This document shows, one piece after another, positions 1 to 6,316 of a stretch of DNA of 10,228 nt. This DNA comes from Pseudomonadota bacterium (lineage in GTDB: Bacteria > Pseudomonadota > Gammaproteobacteria > Burkholderiales > SG8-39): positions 1 to 10,228 of the forward strand of contig JAJZUN010000064.1 in assembly GCA_021848555.1 (NCBI GenBank), in the 5' to 3' direction. Within the stretch, counting starts at the first letter, position 1, and each line of letters opens with the position of its first letter. The notes under the pieces are model-generated. The model did not search any database and had not been told where the DNA came from. It saw nothing but the letters and a program-made list of their open reading frames with translations. Position numbers and translations under genes: made by a program.

Positions 1-2
1 CC

Positions 3-260
3 CAGCGCGCGATGTGGGACATGACTTTTTTCGACCTGCCGCATCTGCGGCGCGAACGCTGCCCGCCGCTGCTGGTACTGGGGGCGGAATGCGATGTTCT
101 GGTGCCCGCGTCCCAGGCCGAGCAGGCAGCGCGCTACTACGGCACCGAGGCGGAGATTTTTCCCGGTATGGGCCATTTGATGATGCTCGAGACCGACTGG
201 CGGAAAGTCGCCGACCGCATCGTCGAGTGGATGAAGGCGAGCAAACTCGATCGAGTTTAG
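3..260 (+). CDS. alpha/beta-hydrolase fold protein, C-terminal part (5' end outside window)
   Basis: The frame is open from the first bases of the window, so the true start lies upstream; the ATG at 12 is internal. The visible 85 residues are the last third of an alpha/beta hydrolase. The string LLVLGAECDVLVP matches the strand and loop that carry the catalytic Asp (G-x-x-D-x-x-VP pattern). GMGHLMMLE matches the catalytic His loop, followed by the usual C-terminal helix (VADRIVEWMKAS). The nucleophile Ser elbow is off the window, so substrate and subfamily cannot be told; a lysophospholipase or carboxylesterase-like enzyme is typical for this C-terminus. The stop codon TAG (258-260) overlaps a perfect 16-base palindrome. 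The gene converges on the KTSC gene 390 bases away and probably belongs to the backbone, not the defence cassette. Confidence 0.85.
   Translation, partial: QRAMWDMTFFDLPHLRRERCPPLLVLGAECDVLVPASQAEQAARYYGTEAEIFPGMGHLMMLETDWRKVADRIVEWMKASKLDRV
243..258. repeat. perfect 16-base palindrome at the hydrolase stop codon
   Basis: AAACTCGATCGAGTTT is its own reverse complement and ends on the first base of the TAG stop. It could fold into a hairpin in the transcript and act as a 3' end or protein-binding site. No T-tract follows, so it is not a classic intrinsic terminator. Confidence 0.6.
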
Positions 261-304
261 AGCATGGCAGGCTTTTATTCTCTGTCGCTGAATCCTTCGC
301 AATT

Positions 305-369
305 GTCATTCCGAGAGCGAAAGTCGAGGAATCTACTTCTTGTTTGTTTCAGCCGAGTCGAGACATGTC
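305..369. repeat. possible dispersed intergenic repeat copy
   Basis: The segment begins TGTCATTCCGAG and continues GTCGAGGAATCT, with ATTCC and GGAAT in inverted orientation, and ends at the palindrome GACATGTC (362-369). Wording of the type cattccgag...gaggaatct resembles a dispersed intergenic element I recall from many bacterial genomes. Only one copy is in the window, so its repeat nature is inferred from memory and not shown here. Confidence 0.3.
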
Positions 370-611
370 CACACAACCAACACTCTCAAACATTAAGAAC
401 CACGTAACCGGCGTAGCGCCTGGCTCTCAGCTAGATTCAAGTGCCGAAATTGGCAAGCAAGTCTTAGACTAGATTCCTGCCGTAGCGAGCCGCGAGCCCA
501 GCCAAGGACATGTTTTCGGCAATTGCATAGTGCGGCATCAGTACGTTATGCCATGGTTTTCCGCCGTAGTTTCCAGATTCAGGTGAGTTCTGGTTTTTGT
601 TTGCCTATTTC

Positions 612-629
612 GGTTTCGGCTTCGAAACC
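612..629. other. perfect hairpin downstream of the KTSC gene
   Basis: GGTTTCG, a 4-base loop GCTT and CGAAACC form a perfect 7-base stem, 21 bases past the KTSC stop in the direction of transcription. Reading leftward on the minus strand there is no U-rich tail after the stem, so it is at best a factor-dependent or weak terminator, or an RNA-stabilising 3' hairpin. Confidence 0.4.
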
Positions 630-640
630 CCGCTACCAAA

Positions 641-661
641 GCGCCTGAGCTACGCTCGCGC
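641..661 (-). other. hairpin spanning the KTSC stop codon
   Basis: GCGC, a CT bulge, GAGC, loop TAC, then GCTC and GCGC give an 8-base-pair stem with one bulge. The KTSC stop (650-652) sits at the top of it. On the minus strand it is followed by CTTTGG and not by a T-run. It may form the 3' end of the cassette transcript together with the hairpin at 612-629. Confidence 0.4.
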
Positions 662-862
662 GTACCGGTAATTGCCCTTTATCTGCTGAGCAAGGTACTG
701 CCCCTTGGATGAGGCGCTCCGCATGCCATTGAAGACGTGGTCTGGAACGTCGAAGTAGTCGTAGACGCTTCCATTCTTGAACTCGATCTTCAGGACTCTA
801 CTAGCCTCGTCATACGCGAATCGGGCGACGTTCGAAGACTCAGGCGTATCGATCCAATCCAT
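650..862 (-). CDS. KTSC domain small protein
   Basis: This is a 70-residue protein that is almost entirely one KTSC domain, the small domain named for its similarity to the C-terminus of some lysyl-tRNA synthetases. The family hallmarks are visible in order: SSNVARFAYD (residues 9-18), an FKNGSVYDYFDVP strand pair (28-40), then a helix with SASSKGQYL (49-57) and a terminal IKGNYRYAR (61-69). The function of stand-alone KTSC proteins is not established; nucleic-acid or RNA binding is a common guess. It starts 3 bases after the HerA stop with the Shine-Dalgarno sequence GAGGAG lying inside the end of the herA-like gene, so it is very probably the last gene of the DUF2130-SIR2-HerA operon. It could be a structural accessory or regulator of the cassette, or a passenger. 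Confidence 0.85.
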   Translation of the reverse strand: MDWIDTPESSNVARFAYDEASRVLKIEFKNGSVYDYFDVPDHVFNGMRSASSKGQYLAQQIKGNYRYARA

Positions 863-865
863 TGT

Positions 866-2782
866 TCACTCCTCGTTATCGGGATCAGGAAGTGCCACCA
901 CGGCAACTGGTGGCACCTTGTGTTGGTAGTGCGGATCTTGTTTGCGCCACTGCCGCACCATAGCCGGGTAATCTGTAGGATCGCGCGGCTGCCCCCAACC
1001 ACCTGGTCCGTCATAGCCTTCAGTCGGATTGCCGTGCTCAACGACTCTTGGATCGACACTATCTGGTCGTCGGTGGGGCGGCGGCGGAGATATCAACGTA
1101 CGCACCGGCAGACTGACAGCCTCCCCAACAATGATCGCCTCGCCGGTTCGAAGAACAGGCAACATATCAAAGAGGCCCTTCAAATTGTCAGACGCGGCGC
1201 TTGTGACATGGCCTCTGTCGGTATCGTTAGCGAGACGCATCGCGAACATGGTTCCGCACTGGGAGAGGATGGTCGAGTCAATTTCAGAAGGTCGCTGGCT
1301 AACGATCATCATCCCTACGCCGTACTTGCGTCCTTCCTTGGCGATCCGCCGCACGGCAGCGGAAGCCGAACCAGAGTTGTCGCTGGATAGATAGGTATGA
1401 GCCTCCTCCAGAACCACGAACAAGGGACGCAGCCTGCCCCCCTCAGGCAAGTCTCTAGCCCAGAATATCGCATCGTAGAGAACGCGCAGAAGCGCGCCGA
1501 TCAGATCATTGAGTACCGAAGATGGTATGCCAGAGAGGTCGAGAATCGTTATCGGCTGAGGTCCACCAATCCACCCTGCGAGTAGGGTGTCCAGATCCTC
1601 AACTATCTTGCCGTCGATATCAGGCAGCCAATCGCCGGGGTTAAACAGGAAAGCCAAGCGTGGATCTCGCAGCCGTGAGGCTAGTCCTGCAAGTTGCTGC
1701 CTCATGCCAAGCGGATCACGACCTTGCTGGACCCGCTCAGGGGCAGGACCAGTAGTTTTCACCGTCCGATACAGCGGCGGCGTTACAGTCATGGCGTCGC
1801 CCAACTGTAGTGGCTGGTTGTCTGGCCCAAGGACGTAGGCCGGAATGACTTCGTCCGCGGCACCACCCGGTCTAGGTATAAATGTTTGGTGCTCGCGGAT
1901 ATGCAATTCAAACCACAGCTTGTGCAAACAGAACGGGATCGGCGAGTCGACCGTTACCCGTGACTCCTCGACGCCGTCTCTTGGGTAACTCGCCAAACCC
2001 GCCTTCTTGAGTTGCACGATCGCTTCGGCAACTGCCGCGGTCTGCGCGTCGTTCAGCCGACCAAAGGCGAGCGCGACCAACTCTTCAAAGCTCAAAGCCC
2101 AGAACGGGATGACCAGCGCGCTCTGATTCTTAGAAGCTTGGACCGCAACCAGAAAGACCGAAGCCCTGTCCGCGAGAGCATTTGCGTACTCGCCGTGGAT
2201 ATCGAGCACGACGATGCGCGCGGACGGGTACCGCGTCGGCTCGGATAGCGCCGTCAATAGCCCCGCCACGGTGGTTGACTTGCCTGAGCCGGTTGTCCCC
2301 ACTACAGCACAGTGCCGGGTGACCAGCTTATTGATGTTGACTAAGGCGGGAATCGATTCGGCGCTGGCGAGATGCCCGACCGATACGAAATCTTGGGGAT
2401 CGCCCGATCCGTAGATCGCAAGAAGGTCGGCTTCGGTAACAATATGGACCCGGTCTTCGATCGTTGGATGTTGGGAAATACCGCGCTCAAACCGCCCGCC
2501 GCGTTGGCCTTCGCCGACCATCTGCACCTTGACCCAGCGATTGCCGTAGACCTTTTGGTCCTCGTCTCGCTCTGGCGCTGCCCCGGCTCCTACTTGGGAA
2601 ACGACCCCATAGAGATCGACGAATCCAAGTGGAATGCGGACGAAGCTACCTACCTGTCCAATGCGATATCCTTCGCCATGAACAAAGCCGAGCCCAGTCA
2701 CGGTCTCATCACTCAACTCAACCGTTATCGTCGCTCCATGAACGTCTTGAACCGTTCCGACAAACGTAGGGTCACGCTCCAT
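866..2782 (-). CDS. HerA-type hexameric ATPase/translocase of a SIR2-HerA defence system
   Basis: This 638-residue protein belongs to the HerA branch of the FtsK/HerA ATPases. Residues 1-70 look like a HAS-barrel (VQDVHGATITVELSD...GSFVRIP). Walker A is GTTGSGKST (162-170), followed by LDIHGEY (193-199), the HerA motif after the first strand. Walker B is LFVVLEEAHTYL (454-465) with acidic E459/E460, and RRIAKEGRKYGVG...SQRP (478-498) matches the sensor and arginine-rich region. Residues about 565-638 form a Pro- and charge-rich tail not typical of archaeal HerA. In archaea HerA pairs with the nuclease NurA; here no NurA is present and the gene overlaps the SIR2 gene by 11 bases. This is the arrangement of bacterial SIR2-HerA anti-phage systems, where HerA forms a hexamer that assembles with SIR2. 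HerA-family identity is certain; the defence role is inferred from the pairing. Confidence 0.93.
   Translation of the reverse strand: MERDPTFVGTVQDVHGATITVELSDETVTGLGFVHGEGYRIGQVGSFVRIPLGFVDLYGVVSQVGAGAAPERDEDQKVYGNRWVKVQMVGEGQRGGRFERGISQHPTIEDRVHIVTEADLLAIYGSGDPQDFVSVGHLASAESIPALVNINKLVTRHCAVVGTTGSGKSTTVAGLLTALSEPTRYPSARIVVLDIHGEYANALADRASVFLVAVQASKNQSALVIPFWALSFEELVALAFGRLNDAQTAAVAEAIVQLKKAGLASYPRDGVEESRVTVDSPIPFCLHKLWFELHIREHQTFIPRPGGAADEVIPAYVLGPDNQPLQLGDAMTVTPPLYRTVKTTGPAPERVQQGRDPLGMRQQLAGLASRLRDPRLAFLFNPGDWLPDIDGKIVEDLDTLLAGWIGGPQPITILDLSGIPSSVLNDLIGALLRVLYDAIFWARDLPEGGRLRPLFVVLEEAHTYLSSDNSGSASAAVRRIAKEGRKYGVGMMIVSQRPSEIDSTILSQCGTMFAMRLANDTDRGHVTSAASDNLKGLFDMLPVLRTGEAIIVGEAVSLPVRTLISPPPPHRRPDSVDPRVVEHGNPTEGYDGPGGWGQPRDPTDYPAMVRQWRKQDPHYQHKVPPVAVVALPDPDNEE
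869..874 (-). promoter_or_regulatory. Shine-Dalgarno site for the KTSC gene
   Basis: On the minus strand the end of the HerA gene reads GAGGAG, then 6 bases containing its TGA stop, then the KTSC ATG. The placement fixes the KTSC start and implies translation coupled to HerA. Confidence 0.75.
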
Positions 2783-3992
2783 CTATAACTACCGGCTCGT
2801 TATCGGAGCGAAATAGCTGTTGCGCGAGAAAATTTCCGAAATGCTTGAAATCACCAAGAAGAAACTCGCAATTTATTGACGTTACAGGATTACCTGGCGT
2901 CAAATCCTTCTTGATGACGCTGACCCCGTGCATTGGGTGACCGGTTTGCTCATCGGCACGCCAATCTCGCTCCACCGTGCCGAGGACAGCACCGTCCGAA
3001 GCCAAGACGCTTAGGTTCGGGTGCATGCGTGCTTTAGTGATCGCATCTGCATACCCTGAACGAACGCCATAGACTAGTCCGAAGCAAATGGCGGTTGGGT
3101 TGCTTCTCAGTCCATGCAAAATGACTTCGTTCAAATGCTGGTCGGTATAGGAATATCCACAAGTCACTAGCACTGCCTGGCCCCGTGCCAGAAACTCACG
3201 CAGTCGGTCAAGCATCGCGAGATAGGGCATGCGCCGACTTTGGTCATACTTCAAGTGAGACGGATAGATCATCTGCCGGTCACCTGCTGAAAATCCTTCG
3301 CGGCGCACGACTTCATCGTTCGGCGTGCGCCACCAGTTTACCGACCCATGCACCTTCCACAATCGGCTCCATCTTGGCGGAAGCGAATCGTTCTCCATCG
3401 ATGTGAGATCAAAGAACGCTTGCTTCGAGCCAACGAAACCATCAAAGTAAGGGATCTTGTGGACTTCCATTGCTTGCTCGACCAACAGGTCGTAATTGGG
3501 CGTGAATATCTCAATCGGATGTGCCCGATGGATTCCGCCAATCCACGTCGCAAGCTGATGGTATGGAGTGTTTGACTCTGGTAACGGCACTCCGACTACC
3601 GAAGTGGTAATTGTGCAAATCTCGGCATCCAGCGCAAATAATGTGGCTTTGTCGAGGCCATCGATTTTCCCGTCCCGTACAACATCCTGAAGTGCACGAA
3701 TGTGGCTGAGAATGTCTTCAATCGTTGGATTGGCCGGTGCTCCGTTCTTGAAGCGCTCCAACAAAACAGCATATTTGCTCTTGAGTATTTTTGATTTGCT
3801 CAGCGTTTCATTGACCAGCCCTGTAAGGCCTCGAATATCTGGAATCAACGGCTTCGTTCCATCGCCGTCAGGGATACGAACTGAAACTGGACACCCAGCA
3901 CCAAGGAGAAATGCGATGCGCATCTTGTCCGGTGCAAGCGCCTGCTGCAGAAGAGCAGATTGCCGATAGGGGCAGTGAAATTGTGCGCTCAT
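2772..3992 (-). CDS. SIR2-like NADase effector of a SIR2-HerA defence system
   Basis: This 406-residue protein is of the SIR2-like type found in anti-phage systems. The NAD-binding start is IAFLLGAGCPVSV (26-38). TPNYD (164-168) carries the Asn and Asp of the catalytic pocket, KVHGS (213-217) the catalytic His215, and GYSYTDQHLNE (279-289) the late Rossmann motif characteristic of this group. There are no Cys4 zinc-finger pairs as in CobB-type deacetylases, which argues against protein deacetylation. Known relatives degrade NAD+ on phage infection and cause growth arrest or death of the infected cell. The start ATG overlaps the DUF2130 stop (ATGA), has no Shine-Dalgarno of its own, and is therefore probably translated by coupling; the stop overlaps the HerA start by 11 bases. 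Base composition is lower in GC than the backbone. NADase activity is inferred from family and context. Confidence 0.92.
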   Translation of the reverse strand: MSAQFHCPYRQSALLQQALAPDKMRIAFLLGAGCPVSVRIPDGDGTKPLIPDIRGLTGLVNETLSKSKILKSKYAVLLERFKNGAPANPTIEDILSHIRALQDVVRDGKIDGLDKATLFALDAEICTITTSVVGVPLPESNTPYHQLATWIGGIHRAHPIEIFTPNYDLLVEQAMEVHKIPYFDGFVGSKQAFFDLTSMENDSLPPRWSRLWKVHGSVNWWRTPNDEVVRREGFSAGDRQMIYPSHLKYDQSRRMPYLAMLDRLREFLARGQAVLVTCGYSYTDQHLNEVILHGLRSNPTAICFGLVYGVRSGYADAITKARMHPNLSVLASDGAVLGTVERDWRADEQTGHPMHGVSVIKKDLTPGNPVTSINCEFLLGDFKHFGNFLAQQLFRSDNEPVVIDGA

Positions 3993-5290
3993 GAGTTTGC
4001 CAAGGCTTTTGTTACCCCGGTGCCTGTTTCCGGCGCCTGTAGTTCAAGCCCCTCGATCTCTTGCAGCGATTTGCCCGCGATGCCTTGTAAGTCGCCATAC
4101 ATGCCCACCGTCGCTCCCATGACGCGCTCAATCTGCTCCTCGCGCTTTGCCCATTGTTTCATGATTGCCTTTCGCTCCTTGTCCAGATCTTCCTGCATCG
4201 TCGAAAACGCCTCAACGATGGCCTCGACCCGCTGACGGAAACGAGGGCCGGTGAGGTACTGGTAAACCATTTCGGTTTTGGTCTGCTGTCCTTCGGAAGA
4301 CTGGCGCGCTAGGGCCACTTCCAGCAGTGATTGTCGCAGGATAGCCGCTACCGGCAATGCTGCGCGGGGGTGGGTTACCCAGACGCCATCCACCATTTCA
4401 AAGGTCTCAACGCCTTTTGGCAGTGTCTGGCTCACGATCACCGCGATTTCTGCTTTCGCGGTGCGCTGGTCCTCGCGCAGCTTGGTTAGCCAGCCGTCGC
4501 TCCAGTTTTTCGTGCGTTTCGATTCCCACAGAATAGTGCCGCTGGCCTGACCGCCCGTGCTGACAACTCGCTGCAGCACGTCCCCACCAAATTCCCCCTT
4601 TGGCACCGGTTCGATGGAATCGAACGGAAACTTGCTACTCAACAGGTCCTCAAGTTCCAATTCCAGCACTTCCCCCTGCAATTGCTGCGAGCCCTGCTCG
4701 GACCGGCGCTTGAGTTCTTCTATTTTTTGCTGCATAGAAGCGATGGTCTGGTCTTTCTCCTTCACCTTGAGATTCAGCTCGTCTTCTGCTTCCTTCTTTG
4801 CTGCTTGCCTGGTAACGGCGAGCCCCTCTTGTATGCCTTTTTGAACGGTCAGATCCACTTCGCGTTTGGCGTCATCGAGTTCGCGTTGTTTCTTGATCAG
4901 TTCAGCTTGCGCATTCTGCGCTTCGGCTAGTTTTACATCGCGCTGTTTCAACACCTCCTGTAGTTCAGTTAGCTCCCGCGCTTTTTGCTCCATATCAGTT
5001 GCCGCTGCCTGCTTGGCTTTTCTGGCCTCATCGGCGGTAATTCTTGCGCGATCCTTCTTCAGTTGCTCCTCAACCTGGTTGGCCACCTGTTCATCGAGAG
5101 CGGTCTTGGCTTGGGCAAGCTGCTTTTCCTTTTCGCGCATCGCTTGCTCGCGCTTGGCGATGTCGCTGTCCTTCTGCGTGAGCTGCTGTTCATATTGCTT
5201 GCGAACGGCCTCAATCAGCGGCGCGGCCAGCGACTCCGTGAGCTTGAACTCGGTCTTGCAATTTGGACATACGACAGTCTGTTCGGTCAT
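3989..5290 (-). CDS. DUF2130 protein: CxxC ribbon, coiled coil, PD-(D/E)XK nuclease-like domain
   Basis: The protein has 433 residues. Residues 7-12 (VCPNCK) form one CxxC pair, half of a zinc ribbon, so a metal would need other ligands or a dimer. Residues about 25-205 are a long charged coiled coil rich in E, K, Q and A. The C-terminal half is the DUF2130 domain with the PD-(D/E)XK-like pattern: Glu207 in QGEVLELELEDLL, GGD at 235-237, and WESKR at 255-259 giving the E-x-K pair (E256, K258). VAIL-type strands and a final helical region follow. DUF2130 proteins are placed in the PD-(D/E)XK nuclease superfamily, but their biological role is unknown to me. The gene opens the operon: Shine-Dalgarno AGGA 7 bases upstream, and its TGA overlaps the SIR2 ATG. 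RmuC resembles it in build (coiled coil plus nuclease fold) but the motifs fit DUF2130. A DNA-end-cutting or DNA-sensing role in the cassette is inference. Confidence 0.88.
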   Translation of the reverse strand: MTEQTVVCPNCKTEFKLTESLAAPLIEAVRKQYEQQLTQKDSDIAKREQAMREKEKQLAQAKTALDEQVANQVEEQLKKDRARITADEARKAKQAAATDMEQKARELTELQEVLKQRDVKLAEAQNAQAELIKKQRELDDAKREVDLTVQKGIQEGLAVTRQAAKKEAEDELNLKVKEKDQTIASMQQKIEELKRRSEQGSQQLQGEVLELELEDLLSSKFPFDSIEPVPKGEFGGDVLQRVVSTGGQASGTILWESKRTKNWSDGWLTKLREDQRTAKAEIAVIVSQTLPKGVETFEMVDGVWVTHPRAALPVAAILRQSLLEVALARQSSEGQQTKTEMVYQYLTGPRFRQRVEAIVEAFSTMQEDLDKERKAIMKQWAKREEQIERVMGATVGMYGDLQGIAGKSLQEIEGLELQAPETGTGVTKALANS

Positions 5291-5297
5291 GGCTCTT

Positions 5298-5301
5298 TCC
5301 T
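5298..5301 (-). promoter_or_regulatory. Shine-Dalgarno site for the DUF2130 gene
   Basis: On the minus strand AGGA stands 7 bases before the ATG at 5290. The 76-base gap to dinD (5291-5366) has a TATACA (minus strand, 5349-5344) that could be a -10 element, but I find no convincing -35, so an independent promoter here is unproven and read-through from dinD is possible. Confidence 0.55.
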
Positions 5302-5366
5302 ATCAAACATCGGCGAATCGGCTATTCTGAACGACGCTTCGCTTGTATAGGGTATTGCTTCGCGGC

Positions 5367-6257
5367 TCAAAGTTTATCGGGATCGCTTTCGGATTGGCCA
5401 CCTAACAAACCGCCCGCATCGCGCTCATCGAGCTCCAACTTGGGCGTGGCGGTCTTGATACGTTTTTCCACTTCCTTGATATGCTCGGCGGGCGGAATGC
5501 TTTCCGGCGGGGTCCCTCCGATGCGTTTGATGGCGTCCCTGACCTCTTTGCCCACCTGCTCATGCGTGCGGATGGCTTGCTGCTGGTCACGAATACTGTC
5601 CCGGGCGAGTTTGTCGCGAGTCTGCGTCATGCGAAACTGATTGGCCGCTAGTTCCGTTGCGTTCATGCGATCCATCAGGTTGTCTTTCTCCGGAATATGC
5701 TTGCGGTTTTTGATGTCATCACGGCTTAGGCCACCGTAAAGTCCTTTATAGCCGGCATCGTGGAATACTCCAAACATCCTATTCTGTACTCCAGCCTGTT
5801 GAGCGGCGCCGGACAGGGCCTTGAATTCCTCGCCGGTCTGCTTGCGCAATTCCAGCCGTTCCATGTTGGCCGCCAATTGGTCGGAGAGTTCCTGCCGACG
5901 CGCCTGAACAGCGAAGTATTTCTGCGCCGCGGCAATTTCCGGCTTGCGTGGGTCGCCGTTCTGTGCAATGAGATAGCAGGCGAAGCGGGAGAGGTGGTAA
6001 TCGGTCACCTCGCGTGCGCTACCCGAGCCGAGTTCGACCATTTTGCCGGCGCTGGCAAAATGGTAGTTCGGGTCATTTCCCGATTGCTTGCAGGACGTTA
6101 TGGCGCGCTCGACGGCCTGCTCGAAACGCCGCCACTGGCTGTAGCCGAGCATGGGCTGCAGATCCCGCGCGCTCCAATATTCCGCTCCGTGCTGGTTGGT
6201 CTGTTTCAGTCCCTCGAACGACGTGCCTCCAAGGGCAGGCAGTGACTTTTCGCTCAT
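5367..6257 (-). CDS. dinD: DinD family DNA-damage-inducible protein D
   Basis: The 296-residue protein aligns from memory along its whole length with E. coli DinD (about 275 residues). Shared strings include NGAE/HGAEYWSARDL (24-33), LGYSQWRRF (37-45), LSRFACYLIAQNGDP (89-103), AAQKYFAVQARRQEL (110-124), GYKGLYGGL (169-177) and NATELAANQFRMTQT (199-213). The N-terminal third is a BRO-N-like domain. E. coli DinD is SOS-induced and has been reported to inhibit RecA filament activities. The start at 6257 is chosen because AAGGAG lies 6 bases upstream and the homology begins there; the frame is open back to 6500 but that part overlaps the MarC gene. No CTG-N10-CAG LexA-like box is visible in the 50 bases upstream. 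The last 25 residues (Gly/Asp-rich) go beyond E. coli DinD. It lies 76 bases upstream of the DUF2130 gene, on the same strand. Confidence 0.92.
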   Translation of the reverse strand: MSEKSLPALGGTSFEGLKQTNQHGAEYWSARDLQPMLGYSQWRRFEQAVERAITSCKQSGNDPNYHFASAGKMVELGSGSAREVTDYHLSRFACYLIAQNGDPRKPEIAAAQKYFAVQARRQELSDQLAANMERLELRKQTGEEFKALSGAAQQAGVQNRMFGVFHDAGYKGLYGGLSRDDIKNRKHIPEKDNLMDRMNATELAANQFRMTQTRDKLARDSIRDQQQAIRTHEQVGKEVRDAIKRIGGTPPESIPPAEHIKEVEKRIKTATPKLELDERDAGGLLGGQSESDPDKL

Positions 6258-6263
6258 GTCGCT

Positions 6264-6269
6264 CTCCTT
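6264..6269 (-). promoter_or_regulatory. Shine-Dalgarno site that fixes the dinD start
   Basis: The minus strand reads AAGGAG, AGCGAC, ATG, a near-ideal ribosome binding site. It supports initiation at 6257 over upstream in-frame starts. Confidence 0.8.
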
Positions 6270-6302
6270 GTTGTTTACCAGAAACGCAGCGCGTCTGTAA
6301 GC

Positions 6303-6316
6303 CCGCGCTAGCGCGG
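6303..6316. repeat. perfect 14-base palindrome containing the MarC stop codon
   Basis: CCGCGCTAGCGCGG is self-complementary and its centre contains the TAG stop (6310-6308 on the minus strand). No T-run follows on the minus strand (GCTTACAG), so it is not a canonical terminator. It lies between the MarC stop and the dinD start and may mark a 3' end. Confidence 0.6.

Larger units (their letters stand above)
261..649. other. non-coding spacer between convergent genes
   Basis: This 389-base stretch lies between the hydrolase stop and the KTSC stop. No reading frame in it looks like a protein: the frames that cross it have no recognisable motif. It contains a repeat-like segment near 305-369, the octamer CTAGATTC twice (431-438 and 469-476), a perfect hairpin at 612-629 and the start of another at 641-661. 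The texture is more AT-rich than the flanking hydrolase gene. It is a plausible left edge of the inserted defence cassette, but I see no tRNA, integrase or direct-repeat pair that would prove an attachment site. Confidence 0.6.

Noticed and set aside
14..472. Long frame overlapping the hydrolase gene and continuing into the spacer
   Set aside because: It is a shifted read of the hydrolase codons joined to non-coding sequence, with no domain-like pattern.
612..629. Intrinsic terminator of the cassette
   Set aside because: The stem is perfect but no T-rich tract follows it in the direction of transcription, so it is listed only as a hairpin.
866..2782. HerA as part of an archaeal-type HerA-NurA end-resection system
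   Set aside because: No NurA, Mre11 or Rad50 gene is present and the gene is fused in operon with a SIR2 gene.
2772..3992. SIR2 protein as a CobB-like protein deacetylase
   Set aside because: The zinc-binding Cys pairs and the CobB-type motifs are absent, while the TPNYD and GYSYTDQHLNE motifs and the HerA partner fit the defence NADase group.
3989..5290. The coiled-coil protein as RmuC or an SMC-like ATPase
   Set aside because: There is no Walker A motif, and the GGD...WESKR pattern with an N-terminal CPNC fits DUF2130, not RmuC.
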